Notes: generated by a model not told the origin, from the sequence alone. Positions 8,801-18,230 are shown, counted from the first letter of the stretch. The stretch: 64,000 bases of DNA from Mucilaginibacter aquariorum (GCF_024498135.1 NZ_JANHOH010000001.1:2232001-2296000), one strand, 5' to 3'. Numbers and translations: made by a program.

Positions 8801-9449
8801 ATCCGCCATATTTGATATGGACGGCACACTGATAGATAATACGCCTTTTCATTTTAAAGCCTGGCAACAGCTTTTTAAAAAACGTGGCCTACCAGAATTA
8901 AGCCGCGAAATGTACCTGAGCGAAATAAGCGGTGTGCCCATACTGAATACCCTGAAAAAGTATTTTGGGGAGGACCTGGACGAAGCTGAACTAAAAGCAC
9001 TGGCGAAAGAAAAGCAGCAGCTTTATGAAATTGCCTTTCAACCTTATCTGCGGCCAATAAACGGACTGGAAAATTTCCTGGCCGAACTGAAAGATGCCGG
9101 TGTTAAAATAGCATTGGCCACATCATCGAATATGGATGATGTAGATTTTATTTTTGAGACCATACCTATAAGGCAATACTTTGATGTAGTAATAACCGGC
9201 GGTATGGTAAGCCAGCCTAAACCATCGCCGCAAATATTTTTAAAAGCCGCCGAGCAGCTAAACGCCCGCCCCGAAAAATGCGTTGTATTTGAAGATTCAA
9301 TTTCGGGTTTAAAGGCGGGTAACAACGCGGGCATGAGGGTTGTAGGTATTGCTACCGCCCATCCTGTAGAAATAATTAGCAAGCTGGCCAACCTTGCTAT
9401 AAACGATTACGCAGACATTAACTTGCAGAAACTGGCCGCATTATTTTGA
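8748..9449 (+). CDS. HAD-superfamily phosphatase, beta-phosphoglucomutase-like
   Basis: A 233-residue HAD hydrolase of subfamily IA. Motif I is FDMDGTLIDNTPFH (nucleophile Asp and acid/base Asp), motif II is ALATSSN, and motif III/IV is GGMVSQPKPSPQIFLKAAEQL plus VVFEDSISGLKAGNNAGM. The cap begins FHFKAWQQLFKKRG, as in beta-phosphoglucomutases and small sugar-phosphate phosphatases. The true substrate cannot be told. The first 18 residues before VSAIFDMDG are unlike the family and are encoded by a REP-like palindrome, so the natural start may be odd or the element invaded the 5' end. It is followed directly by the UbiB-like kinase gene. Confidence 0.85.
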   Translation: MSDKKIKVSPTGGDLEGVSAIFDMDGTLIDNTPFHFKAWQQLFKKRGLPELSREMYLSEISGVPILNTLKKYFGEDLDEAELKALAKEKQQLYEIAFQPYLRPINGLENFLAELKDAGVKIALATSSNMDDVDFIFETIPIRQYFDVVITGGMVSQPKPSPQIFLKAAEQLNARPEKCVVFEDSISGLKAGNNAGMRVVGIATAHPVEIISKLANLAINDYADINLQKLAALF

Positions 9450-9460
9450 GCAATAACAAC

Positions 9461-10786
9461 ATGAGTGATAACACTTCGAAAGAACAAAACAGCATACCTA
9501 CCAGCAAAGTTGAACGCAGCGCCAAATTTGTAAAAACAGGCTTTAAAATTGGCGGCAACTATATAAAGCATTACTCTAAAAAACTTTTCAACCCGGACAT
9601 GGACAGGTCTGAATTGAACGAGGATAATGCTACCGATATATATCAATCATTAAGTGAGTTAAAAGGCAGTGCACTTAAGGTAGCACAAATGCTGAGTATG
9701 GATAAAAACCTGCTGCCACAAGCTTATGTAGATAAATTTACGCAGTCGCAATATAATGCGCCCCCATTATCAGGCCCGCTTATTGTGCAAACGTTCAAAA
9801 AATACTTTGGCAAAAACCCCGACCAGATCTACGATAAGTTCAACATCCGTTCTACCAATGCAGCGTCAATTGGCCAGGTACACCAGGCCGAACTGAACGG
9901 TAAAAAGCTGGCGGTAAAAATACAATATCCCGGTGTGGGCGATTCTATATCATCTGATTTGAAACTGGTGAAACCCTTTGCCTTCAGGATGCTGGGTATG
10001 AGCGAAAAGGAGCTGGATATTTACATGCGCGAGGTAGAAGAACGCCTTTTAGAAGAAACCGATTACGAACTGGAAGTACGCCGTTCGATAGAGTTTTCTA
10101 TCGCCTGCAAAAATTTAAATAATGTAGTTTTCCCGGAGTATTACCCGGACCTATCCAGCAAACGTATTATTACAATGGATTGGATGGAAGGCCTGCACCT
10201 GCGCGAGTTTTTGGCAACCAACCCATCGCAAAAATTGCGCGACCAGATTGGCCAGGCACTTTGGGACTTTTACAACTATCAGCAACACGAACTACGAGCT
10301 GTACATGCCGATCCGCACCCCGGTAACTTTATGATAACCCCCGAGGGCAAACTTGGATGTATCGACTTTGGCTGCATTAAGGTAATGCCCGATGACTTTT
10401 ATTATCCATTCTTTTCGCTTACATCAACCAACTTGTTTGATGATAAAGAAGAAACTATAAAAGCTTTTCGTAAGCTGGAAATGATATTACCTAACGATAC
10501 CCCTGCGCAGATAGAATTCTATCATAAAATGTTTAGACAGATGATAAGTTTATTTGCCAAGCCCTACATCACCAACACTTTCGATTTTGGCGAAAAAACC
10601 TTTTTTGACAACCTCTTTGGTTTCGGTGAAAAGGTTTCAAAGATGCCCGAGTTTAAACAAGCCCGTGGTGTAAAGCATTTTATTTACGTAAACCGTACAA
10701 ATTTCGGCTTATATAATATACTGCATGAACTTAAAGCAAGGGTAAAAACGGATACTTATAAACCACATGTAGAGGAGCTGGCTTAG
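9461..10786 (+). CDS. ABC1/UbiB (AarF) atypical kinase family protein
   Basis: A 441-residue protein of the ABC1/ADCK/UbiB family. It shows the family N-terminal motif as LKGSALKVAQMLS (a KxAQ variant of KxGQ), the Ala-rich nucleotide loop in TNAASIGQVHQAEL, the lysine in LAVKIQYPGV, the ExD motif in EETDYELE and the catalytic loop VHADPHPGNFMI followed by CIDFGC. These proteins support isoprenoid-quinone or lipid metabolism in a poorly understood way. I take the ATG at 9461; a TTG at 9446 overlapping the HAD stop is an alternative. It probably shares a transcript with the HAD gene. Confidence 0.85.
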   Translation: MSDNTSKEQNSIPTSKVERSAKFVKTGFKIGGNYIKHYSKKLFNPDMDRSELNEDNATDIYQSLSELKGSALKVAQMLSMDKNLLPQAYVDKFTQSQYNAPPLSGPLIVQTFKKYFGKNPDQIYDKFNIRSTNAASIGQVHQAELNGKKLAVKIQYPGVGDSISSDLKLVKPFAFRMLGMSEKELDIYMREVEERLLEETDYELEVRRSIEFSIACKNLNNVVFPEYYPDLSSKRIITMDWMEGLHLREFLATNPSQKLRDQIGQALWDFYNYQQHELRAVHADPHPGNFMITPEGKLGCIDFGCIKVMPDDFYYPFFSLTSTNLFDDKEETIKAFRKLEMILPNDTPAQIEFYHKMFRQMISLFAKPYITNTFDFGEKTFFDNLFGFGEKVSKMPEFKQARGVKHFIYVNRTNFGLYNILHELKARVKTDTYKPHVEELA

Positions 10787-10801
10787 CCGCGTGCTATCCT
10801 C

Positions 10802-11020
10802 TTAATCTACCATATACCATACAGCCATTGCAAACATCATTATAAAAGTGGCTATCCAGCTTAGGGTAGCTTTCATGTGCCATGTTTCGATATCGGTTAC
10901 GCGGCCACTACCTATAAATGATTGTGACCTGTTGCGGCAATACCAGCCATAAGCAACTAAAAGACCTAATATTACAAAGCTTGAAAAAATTAAAACTAAT
11001 TGAAAAGTACGGGTAAACAT
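10802..11020 (-). CDS. Small two-helix membrane protein
   Basis: A 72-residue protein with two hydrophobic segments, LVLIFSSFVILGLLVAYGW near the N-terminus and LSWIATFIMMFAMAVWYMVD at the very end, joined by a polar loop of about 25 residues. I do not recognise the family. It converges on the UbiB-like gene, with only 15 bp between the stops. The aromatic-rich helices and clean reading frame make it a plausible real gene of unknown function. Confidence 0.55.
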   Translation of the reverse strand: MFTRTFQLVLIFSSFVILGLLVAYGWYCRNRSQSFIGSGRVTDIETWHMKATLSWIATFIMMFAMAVWYMVD

Positions 11021-11424
11021 GCTATAAAAACTCTTATGATATTTGATTTAGAATGCATAAGTAAAAAAAGGTTTAATTACTTCACTCAATTGCTTAATAA
11101 TTAACAAAAAAGTTACATTTGGGTTAATTCCAACGTACGGGTTATACAAGTATAAAAAGCTTCAATCGCTTGGTTTATTCTTGTTGATCAATAAAAACCC
11201 ATCATTTGAGTTAATTTCCGCACTATTGTTTCAATATCTCGAACGGGTCAGAACAAAATCATCAAATTAAAACACCCCCGCTATTGTGTTGTTGCCATAA
11301 CATGAAAGTGTTACTTGCGGGTTGGCGAAAATAATAGCTGATAGTTTATGGTGATGGCAATTTCAGATACCCTTTTATTATTATTACTTGTTTAAAAGCT
11401 ATCATTAACGATGAACTACCTATC
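11021..11424. other. Intergenic region, 404 bp
   Basis: AT-rich divergent spacer between the small membrane protein and the TIGR01777 gene. I saw no reading frame of note, no strong hairpin and no full consensus promoter; both flanking genes must be promoted from here. Confidence 0.5.
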
Positions 11425-12336
11425 ATGAACCAACCTAAAAATATACTTATCACCGGCGGATCGGGGCTTTTGGGCAGGCAATTAACCAAAGCACTTTTAG
11501 CCTTAGGCCATACGGTAAGCCACTTAAGCCGCAGCCCTGGTAAAAACCAAATGGTTAAAACCTTTTTATGGGATGTAGAAAAAGGTACGATAGATGAACA
11601 TTGTATAGGTGGTGTGGATACTATTATACACCTGGCAGGTACAGGTATTGCCGATAAACGCTGGACAGACCAACGCAAAAAAGAAATTATAGAAAGCCGC
11701 ACCAAATCAATAGCCCTTATTTATGGATTGATGAAAAACATGGCCCATAAAGTAAATACAGTAATATCCGCGTCGGGTACTGGTTATTACAGTAACCGTG
11801 GCGATGAATTACTTACCGAAAATAGCCCCCCTGCTCATGATTTTATTGGCACCTGCTGCATTGAATGGGAAAAAGCAGTGGACGAAGGCGGACAATTAGG
11901 TCTGCGGATCTTAAAATTTCGTACGGGTGTTGTATTGACTACCGAGGGCGGGGCATTGCCGCAGTTAGCCATGCCTGTAAAGCTTGGCATAGGTTCGCCG
12001 CTGGGCAATGGAAAACAATGGGTACCGTGGATCCATCACCAGGATGTGGTAGATATGTATCTGTTTGGGTTAAATAATGAACTATTAACAGGCGTTTTTA
12101 ACATGGCTGCACCTGTGCCGGTTACCAATAAGGAGCTAACCAAAGCTGTGGCTAAACAACTGCATCGCCCGTTTTGGGCACCCAATGTGCCTGCTTTTTT
12201 AATAAAATTATTATTCGGGGAACTGGCAGGTCTGGTATTAAGCAGCACAAAAACATCGGCACAAAAAATTGAGGATGTGGGCTTCAGATTTAAGTATCCG
12301 GAGATTGGCCTGGCGCTAAAGGAAATTTATGGATAA
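11425..12336 (+). CDS. TIGR01777 family NAD(P)-binding epimerase-like protein
   Basis: A 303-residue extended short-chain dehydrogenase. The N-terminal dinucleotide-binding motif is ITGGSGLLGRQLTKAL, with DTIIHLAGTGIADKRWTDQRK after it, which is diagnostic for TIGR01777 (YfcH/SulA-like) proteins. SASGTGYYSNRGDE covers the catalytic Ser/Tyr region. The C-terminal DUF1731 part reads PFWAPNVPAFLIKLLFGE. The reaction is unknown for most members. Its last 8 bp overlap the start of the photolyase gene, so the two are co-transcribed and perhaps coupled, hinting at a shared stress or light response. Confidence 0.88.
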   Translation: MNQPKNILITGGSGLLGRQLTKALLALGHTVSHLSRSPGKNQMVKTFLWDVEKGTIDEHCIGGVDTIIHLAGTGIADKRWTDQRKKEIIESRTKSIALIYGLMKNMAHKVNTVISASGTGYYSNRGDELLTENSPPAHDFIGTCCIEWEKAVDEGGQLGLRILKFRTGVVLTTEGGALPQLAMPVKLGIGSPLGNGKQWVPWIHHQDVVDMYLFGLNNELLTGVFNMAAPVPVTNKELTKAVAKQLHRPFWAPNVPAFLIKLLFGELAGLVLSSTKTSAQKIEDVGFRFKYPEIGLALKEIYG

Positions 12337-13642
12337 GAACACCCCGGTAAGTGTTTTTTGGTTTCGCCGCGATCTGCGGATCGAAGACAATGCAGGCCTG
12401 TACCACGCCTTAAAAAGCGGAAACCCTGTACTGCCTCTTTTTATCTTCGACAAAGAGATATTAGATAAGCTGGAAGACAAGGACGATGCACGGGTTACCT
12501 TCATATACAAAACAATTGAGGAGATCAATGACGAATGTAAAAAGCACAAAAGTAGTTTACTGGTAGTTTATGATCATCCAAAACAGGCTTGGGAAACCCT
12601 CATTAAAGAATATAATATAGCTGCCGTTTATACTAATCACGATTATGAGCCTTACGCCAAATTGCGTGATGATAAAATTAAAGCCCTGTTAGTCAAAAAC
12701 GATATAGTGTTTAAAACCTATAAAGATCAGGTGATTTTTGAAAAAAATGAGGTGATAAAAGATGATGGCAAACCCTATACGGTTTACACGCCTTACAAAA
12801 ACAAATGGTATCAAAAACTAAAGCCGTTTTATCTGAAGGCATACCCTACCGAAAAATATATAAAGAGCCTGCTCAAATTTAAAGCGCCCAAACTGCCCGC
12901 TTTAAAGGAAATGGGCTTCGTAAAAAATGAAATAGATTACCCCGAAAAGGAATACAAGGAGGCTATAGCAGATTACGCCGAAACACGCGATTTCCCGGCT
13001 ATAACTGGCACATCGCATATAGGGGTACATTTACGTTTTGGCACGGTAAGTATCCGCCGTTGCGCAAGGGATGCCTATAAATCGCCCGAAAAAACATGGC
13101 TGAACGAATTGATATGGCGGGAGTTTTATATGATGATATTATACCATTTCCCGCAGACAGTAGATCACGCGTTTCGGCCGGAGTATGACCGTATAGAATG
13201 GATCAACGATGAGGATCAATTTGAGGCGTGGTGTAAAGGCGAAACGGGTTTCCCGATGGTAGACGCCGGCATGCGCGAACTAAATGCTACCGGCTATATG
13301 CACAATAGGGTGCGCATGGTAGTAGCCAGCTTTTTAAGTAAACATTTGCTGATTGACTGGCGCTGGGGCGAACGGTATTTTGCCCGTAAACTACTGGATT
13401 ATGAAATGGCAAGCAATGTTGGCGGCTGGCAATGGGCAGCCGGGAGCGGTACAGATGCCGCGCCTTACTTCCGGATATTTAACCCGGACGCTCAATTAAA
13501 AAGGTTTGACCCTAAATTAGAATACGTAAAAAAATGGGTTCCGGAATATGCCGACTTCAGCAAGTATCCAAAACCCATTGTAGATCACGAATTTGCACGC
13601 AAAAGATGTTTAAAAGCTTTTAAAACAGCCTTGCGTAAATAA
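12329..13642 (+). CDS. phrB: Deoxyribodipyrimidine photolyase, class I type
   Basis: A 437-residue DNA photolyase that uses FAD and blue light to split cyclobutane pyrimidine dimers. The antenna domain starts VSVFWFRRDLRIEDNAGLYHAL. The FAD domain contains TSHIGVHLRFGTVSIR, NELIWREFYMMIL, GFPMVDAGMRELNATGYMHNR, WRWGERYFARKLLDYEMASN and YFRIFNP, all standard class I signatures with the Trp-rich electron-transfer region. It overlaps the preceding TIGR01777 gene by 8 bp. With the cry-DASH gene, the window holds two photolyase-family members. Confidence 0.93.
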   Translation: MDKNTPVSVFWFRRDLRIEDNAGLYHALKSGNPVLPLFIFDKEILDKLEDKDDARVTFIYKTIEEINDECKKHKSSLLVVYDHPKQAWETLIKEYNIAAVYTNHDYEPYAKLRDDKIKALLVKNDIVFKTYKDQVIFEKNEVIKDDGKPYTVYTPYKNKWYQKLKPFYLKAYPTEKYIKSLLKFKAPKLPALKEMGFVKNEIDYPEKEYKEAIADYAETRDFPAITGTSHIGVHLRFGTVSIRRCARDAYKSPEKTWLNELIWREFYMMILYHFPQTVDHAFRPEYDRIEWINDEDQFEAWCKGETGFPMVDAGMRELNATGYMHNRVRMVVASFLSKHLLIDWRWGERYFARKLLDYEMASNVGGWQWAAGSGTDAAPYFRIFNPDAQLKRFDPKLEYVKKWVPEYADFSKYPKPIVDHEFARKRCLKAFKTALRK

Positions 13643-14596
13643 TTACGGCTGCTTTATATCTGTTATCTGAAAATCAAACTTAAGTACAGAATTTCCGGGA
13701 ATGGAAGTTCTTGCACCAGCACCGTAGCCAAGTGATGATGGTATCAAAATCGAAATAGAAGTCCCCTTTGATGCATGTTTTTGGAGTGCATCCTCTACAC
13801 CGGTTATTAATGAATAGGGAGTTAAGGTGGTTGCAGTAGTTGCGCTGCCAGTATCAAATCCAACCCCATTTAACAGATATCCGGTATATGTTGTGGTAAC
13901 AGTTGTAAATTCTGATATCTCATCAATAGCGCCTGTGCCCGGAGCTACAATTTTATAATAATAACCCAATGGATCTTTAACATAACCTGTTAAGTTGTTT
14001 GCGGCTATATAATTCTTAATCACCTGCTCGTCGTAAATATCCTGGTCGCTTATTACGTGCACGTAAAGATCAAGGCTTTGGTTACCTGCAATACGCGTGT
14101 TTACGTTAGAGATACTGCCCGATCCAAAGCCGTTTACACCATACCCAAGGCGCGAAGGTATCAACACACGCATGCTACTGCCTTTATATTGAAGCAGGTT
14201 ATGAATGGCCAATTGTAAGCCCGGGGGCAACCTAAATCCGGTAAGTTGGTTTACAGCCGTTAATTGACCCAGGTATCCATAAAAGTGGTTAGATATAGTA
14301 TCGGCAGCTACATACTTTCCGTCAAAAGATTTTAAGGTATAAACCAATGATATATTATCAGAATATTTAAGGGTATCGCCGGTGGCTTGTGATATAATTT
14401 TATAATACATGCCGGTAGTACCGGTACCGTCTTTAGTAGTATCAGCAGTAAAGCCTGTTAAACCGTTTGCACTTATATAAGCCTGTATCTTCTGCTCGTC
14501 GAATTCCCTGAGATCCGGTTGGTTGCTGTCGTTCTTTTTACAAGCGGTTAAACCAGCTGCTGCTATTAATAAAAAAGTAAAAATCTTTTGTTTCAT
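13643..14596 (-). CDS. Lipoprotein with two FKBP-type peptidyl-prolyl isomerase domains
   Basis: A 317-residue predicted lipoprotein: the signal peptide ends LIAAAGLTAC with Cys19 as the lipidation site, followed by KKND. Two FKBP-type repeats follow, each with a short N-terminal helix (IQAYISANGLTGF and IKNYIAANNLTGYV) and each closing with a LIPSRLGYGVNG or LIPSSLGYGAGA strand-loop. The second ends with the usual SIPGNSVLKFDFQITDI. The first domain seems more degenerate in the active-site strands. It is transcribed with a second single-domain FKBP lipoprotein 6 bp upstream; both probably act as envelope folding factors. Confidence 0.85.
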   Translation of the reverse strand: MKQKIFTFLLIAAAGLTACKKNDSNQPDLREFDEQKIQAYISANGLTGFTADTTKDGTGTTGMYYKIISQATGDTLKYSDNISLVYTLKSFDGKYVAADTISNHFYGYLGQLTAVNQLTGFRLPPGLQLAIHNLLQYKGSSMRVLIPSRLGYGVNGFGSGSISNVNTRIAGNQSLDLYVHVISDQDIYDEQVIKNYIAANNLTGYVKDPLGYYYKIVAPGTGAIDEISEFTTVTTTYTGYLLNGVGFDTGSATTATTLTPYSLITGVEDALQKHASKGTSISILIPSSLGYGAGARTSIPGNSVLKFDFQITDIKQP

Positions 14597-14602
14597 CTAA
14601 AG

Positions 14603-15112
14603 TTAGTTCGTTACGTCTAAAAGTTCAATCTCAAAATCTACCACCGAATTCTTAGGCAGATTTATCTCAGGCTGGTCATACGGACCGTATGCATAACGTG
14701 ATGCCGCTATTATACGTATCTTTCCTCCCTTTTTTATTTGCGGGATACCCAGCTTCCATGCCCTTAATACCTCCCCTAAGGTAAACGAGGGATGAAAATT
14801 ATTGCTTCGGGCAAAAACCTCGCCTGTCAAAAGTTTCTTGCTGGTATAATCAATTGTTATCCGGGTCGAGCTCGTGAACAAGTCATTGCCACTTCCCGGT
14901 GCTAACTCTACATAATAAACACCTGTTGCAATTCCCGCGCTATCAATACGTTTTGCTACCGCGCTTAAACCCGGTGTACCTGCAATATAATCCTGTATTA
15001 TTTTATCATCAATCTCTGCCTGTGTCCTTTCCTCTGCAACGGCATCATAGCCTTTTTTGCAGGAAGACAAACAAACAACACTAAATAATAATATCAGCAG
15101 TATCTTGTTCAT
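14603..15112 (-). CDS. FKBP-type peptidyl-prolyl isomerase lipoprotein
   Basis: A 169-residue lipoprotein with signal peptide ILLILLFSVVCLSSC and lipidated Cys18. The short helix IIQDYIAGTPGLSAVAK is followed by one FKBP domain, with GVYYVELAPGSGND, LGEVLRAWKLGIPQIKKGGK and the end motif LPKNSVVDFEIELLDV. It is the first gene of a two-gene operon with the double-domain FKBP lipoprotein. Such paired FKBP lipoproteins are common in Bacteroidota and are taken to assist folding of periplasmic or surface proteins; the client is unknown. Confidence 0.87.
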   Translation of the reverse strand: MNKILLILLFSVVCLSSCKKGYDAVAEERTQAEIDDKIIQDYIAGTPGLSAVAKRIDSAGIATGVYYVELAPGSGNDLFTSSTRITIDYTSKKLLTGEVFARSNNFHPSFTLGEVLRAWKLGIPQIKKGGKIRIIAASRYAYGPYDQPEINLPKNSVVDFEIELLDVTN

Positions 15113-15202
15113 TTAATTTTCAAAAGGCAAATTTATTGTTTTATATCGCAAAAACAGCAGCTTAACACTTTTTAACAATTGGGGCTGGGTTAAAAAGTAA
15201 AA

Positions 15203-15643
15203 TCAGGGTTTATAATTAAGGGTTAGCTGGTTTATTTTCTTCAGCATATCGGTTAAATACTGCTTATCGGCATCGCTTATATGCGCGTTTAGGTAGTTAT
15301 TAAATTGTTTTACAACGTTTTTTGCCAACTGGCGTTTTTCCTTACCCAAATCTGTCAGGTAAATTTTTACCGATCGCTTATCCCCTTTGTTCGATTCCCG
15401 GTAAATTAGCCCGGTTTGTTCCAGTTGGTTTAACATGCGCGATAAACTGGTTGATTTTAAGCCCAATAACGCCGCTGCCTGCGATACAGTTGTACCATCT
15501 TCTTCAATATTGATAAGTAAATAACCAATAGACTGCGTAATACCAAATTCGGTAACTAATTGGTTATAGCGGTTGGCAACGGTTTGCCACACAATCTTTA
15601 AAAAGTAATCAATAGTTTCCTGATGTTTTACATTGCTTCGCAT
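15203..15643 (-). CDS. MarR family transcriptional regulator
   Basis: A 146-residue winged-helix protein. The recognition region reads TVSQAAALLGLKSTSLSRMLNQLEQTGLIYRESNKGDKRSVKIYLTDLGKE, a textbook MarR helix-turn-helix plus wing with the conserved D-R-S of the beta-hairpin. N- and C-terminal helices provide dimerisation. MarR proteins usually repress their own and adjacent genes and respond to small phenolic or oxidising compounds. No efflux or catabolic partner lies next to it; the neighbours are FKBP lipoproteins and gamma-glutamyltransferase. Confidence 0.88.
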   Translation of the reverse strand: MRSNVKHQETIDYFLKIVWQTVANRYNQLVTEFGITQSIGYLLINIEEDGTTVSQAAALLGLKSTSLSRMLNQLEQTGLIYRESNKGDKRSVKIYLTDLGKEKRQLAKNVVKQFNNYLNAHISDADKQYLTDMLKKINQLTLNYKP

Positions 15644-15665
15644 ACTGACAAACTTAACATTTTAG

Positions 15666-15743
15666 CCGATAGTCTATAGACCATAGCCCATAGTTTTTTA
15701 AAACACTATAAATCTATGGACTATTGACCATAAACTATGGACT
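15666..15743. repeat. Cluster of CTATGG/CCATAG words
   Basis: A 78-bp spacer made almost wholly of short direct and inverted words: GTCTATAGAC (perfect palindrome, 15671-15680), ACCATAG, CCCATAG, ATCTATGGAC, GACCATAAACTATGGAC. It lies between the MarR start and the ggt stop. It could be a REP-like repeat or a multi-site operator for the adjacent MarR protein. Confidence 0.45.
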
Positions 15744-15746
15744 TAA

Positions 15747-17444
15747 TCAATAACCCATTTTAGTATCATCCCCTCTTGGGTCGGCACCACCTTCATACCC
15801 GGCTTTGGTTTTTAAGATGCCGTCTACCCTGCCTATTGCGCCTTTGTTGGTTATTTTATATCCCTTTTTGGTGAGCTTATCTTTAGTAATCTCATCCAGT
15901 GCATTAGGTTCTGTGTCTACTTTATCCGGCAGCCATTGATGATGAAAGCGTTTGGCGCTAACTGCTTGCTGCATATCCATATCAAATTCAATTACATTGA
16001 GTACAGTTTGAAACACTGAGGTAATAATGGTTGAACCGCCTGGTGTACCTACTATCATAAACAGACGCCCATTTTTTTCAACAATTGTGGGTGTCATGCA
16101 TGATAGCATCCGTTTGCCGGGTTCAATGCTGTTAGCCTTACCGCCAACCAAGCCGTACATATTGGGTGTGCCGGGTTTCGAGCTAAAGTCGTCCATCTCG
16201 TTATTCAGCAAAAAGCCGGCACCGTTAACAAATATTTTTGAGCCGAAAGAATCATTCAGTGTAGTTGTGATAGCTACCGCGTTGCCATCCTTATCTACAA
16301 TAGAATAATGGGTGGTTTGGTCACTTTCGTAACCTATAAATGTGCCGGGCTGTATGCTGGTACTTGGCGTAGCGGCATCCCAGTCAAAGCTTTGCATCCT
16401 GCTTGCAATATATTGGGGGTTTGCCAGGCTATCCACAGGCACATTATAAAAATCGGGGTCGCCCAGGTATTTAGATCTATCGGCATATACCCGGCGCTCG
16501 GCCTCAACTATTAGTTGTACGGTGCTATCCTGATTAAAGCCCCATCTATGTAAAGGGTATTTTTCTACCGATTTTAGCAACTGCAATAATGCTATACCAC
16601 CGCTTGATGGCGGCGGCATAGTAATAATTTTATAATTTTTATAACTGCCCGTTACCGGTTTGCGCCACACCGAATGATAATTCTGCAGATCAGCTTTTGT
16701 TATCAAGCCGTCACCAGCATTCATTTCGGCAACTAACAGGTCGGCTACCTTTCCTTCATAAAACCCGGCCCGGCCTTTATCGCGTATCAATGCCAGCGTT
16801 TTACCCAGGTCTTCCTGTATCAGTGTATCACCTTCCTGCCATTTGGTATCTTTCATCAAATATCTTTTGCCGGGGTTAAGACTTTTAAAAACCGAATCAT
16901 TCCTGTTGATGTCTGCCGCAAGGCGTTTGGTCATCTTAAACCCTTTTAACGCGAGGTTGATGGCAGGCTGGACCAACGTAGCCCATTTTAACCGGCCATA
17001 TTTTTTATGTGCCCGTATCATCCCGTCAACAGAGCCCGGGATCCCCGACGCCTGATGAGTGTATAAACTTTTGTTGGGGATAATATTGCCTGCAGTATCC
17101 AGATACATATTGGTACTTGCTTTTGCCGGGGCCATCTCCCTAAAATCGAGTGTATTAGAAAAGCCTTTGGCCGGGCGATAAACCATAAAACCACCACCAC
17201 CAATATTACCGGCCTGTGGGTGAGTAACTGCCAGGGCAAACTGTACGGCAACCGCAGCATCTACGGCGTTACCACCTTTTTTTAGCACGTCTAAGCCCGC
17301 TTTTGCAGCATCGGGATAGGCGCAAACCACTACGCCATTTTTATATTTTTCATCCGGGCTTGTTTGTGGTTGGGTATGGCCCACCAAACCCAATATGGTA
17401 AATAATACAGTTAGTATATAAGTTAATCCCAATCTAAAGTTCAT
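15747..17444 (-). CDS. ggt: Gamma-glutamyltransferase (Ntn hydrolase)
   Basis: A 565-residue secreted enzyme that cleaves glutathione and gamma-glutamyl peptides. It has an N-terminal signal peptide (FRLGLTYILTVLFTILGLVGHTQ). It self-cleaves before the nucleophile Thr of the DQTTHYSIVD motif to give large and small subunits. Substrate-binding motifs are DFREMAPAKAS, GNIGGGGFMVYRP, LNDSFGSKIFV, NNEMDDFS and MTPTIV to GTPGGSTIIT. Length and motifs are complete, so it is probably active in the periplasm. It is a single gene with a repeat-rich spacer downstream and a divergent outer-membrane protein upstream. Confidence 0.93.
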   Translation of the reverse strand: MNFRLGLTYILTVLFTILGLVGHTQPQTSPDEKYKNGVVVCAYPDAAKAGLDVLKKGGNAVDAAVAVQFALAVTHPQAGNIGGGGFMVYRPAKGFSNTLDFREMAPAKASTNMYLDTAGNIIPNKSLYTHQASGIPGSVDGMIRAHKKYGRLKWATLVQPAINLALKGFKMTKRLAADINRNDSVFKSLNPGKRYLMKDTKWQEGDTLIQEDLGKTLALIRDKGRAGFYEGKVADLLVAEMNAGDGLITKADLQNYHSVWRKPVTGSYKNYKIITMPPPSSGGIALLQLLKSVEKYPLHRWGFNQDSTVQLIVEAERRVYADRSKYLGDPDFYNVPVDSLANPQYIASRMQSFDWDAATPSTSIQPGTFIGYESDQTTHYSIVDKDGNAVAITTTLNDSFGSKIFVNGAGFLLNNEMDDFSSKPGTPNMYGLVGGKANSIEPGKRMLSCMTPTIVEKNGRLFMIVGTPGGSTIITSVFQTVLNVIEFDMDMQQAVSAKRFHHQWLPDKVDTEPNALDEITKDKLTKKGYKITNKGAIGRVDGILKTKAGYEGGADPRGDDTKMGY

Positions 17445-17664
17445 GCAACAGCTATAATTTTTGCCAATTTAATCTATTTCAATTTACATACGCAATATAT
17501 GTATGTTGATTATTTTAGATTGAAAATCAGCAGAATAATATATTATTGCAGTATAAATTTTACAAAAACCGCACAAAAAGCGATTTTTGACGTTAATAAC
17601 GTTGAACTTTTTAATTGAAAAATTGTAGATGATACAACATCTATCTAAAAAACAAAATCCCCAC

Positions 17665-18159
17665 ATGAAAAAATTTACCTTAATCGCATTAGTGTTAACC
17701 TCTTTTTTATTGCTTTCTAAACGATCTGACGCGCAGAGTTATAAAACCGCCGTAGGCTTAAAGTTTGGAGGCTATGAAAACGGCCCATCTGTAAAGTATT
17801 TCATGAACGAAAGTACTGCCCTTGAAGGTATATTGGGTATCCGTAACCATGGTTTGGTGGTTACCGGTTTATATGAGATACATCAGACGGCATTCAACAC
17901 CGCCGGACTTAAATTTTACTATGGTTTTGGTGCACACGTTGGTGCAGTAGGCAGCGGTGTTTACAAACGCTTTGGCAGCGATGATAACTATTATAATGAC
18001 AGCCATATATTGTTAGGTGCCGATGGTGTTTTAGGCCTGGAATATAAACTCCCGGATGCCCCTATTGCCCTTAGCCTTGACCTTAACCCACGTTTGGAAC
18101 TGGCCACCGGCCCTTTCTTTGACCTTGCACCAGGCTTAGGTATAAAATATACGTTCTAA
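17665..18159 (+). CDS. Small outer-membrane beta-barrel-like protein
   Basis: A 164-residue secreted protein. The signal peptide FTLIALVLTSFLLLSKRSDAQS is followed by a repetitive alternation of short strands (YKTAVGLKFGGYENGPSVKYF, ALEGILGIRNHGLVVTGLYEIH) ending in LAPGLGIKYTF. A final aromatic residue is the usual signature of an outer-membrane barrel. It resembles the small OmpA-like barrels frequent in Sphingobacteriaceae. The start at 17665 puts the Lys-rich signal N-terminus first; an upstream start at 17629 is less likely. A strong terminator follows. Function unknown. Confidence 0.7.
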   Translation: MKKFTLIALVLTSFLLLSKRSDAQSYKTAVGLKFGGYENGPSVKYFMNESTALEGILGIRNHGLVVTGLYEIHQTAFNTAGLKFYYGFGAHVGAVGSGVYKRFGSDDNYYNDSHILLGADGVLGLEYKLPDAPIALSLDLNPRLELATGPFFDLAPGLGIKYTF

Positions 18160-18180
18160 GGAATACCCAATATTCAATCT

Positions 18181-18223
18181 CAAATAGCCATCCTATGTTT
18201 GTAGATGGCTATTTGTTTTTTGT
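18181..18223. terminator. Intrinsic terminator
   Basis: CAAATAGCCATC and GATGGCTATTTG form a perfect 12-bp stem around an 11-nt loop, followed by a T-rich run. It ends the beta-barrel gene and faces the S8 peptidase stop. Confidence 0.8.
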
Positions 18224-18230
18224 AAGCTTC

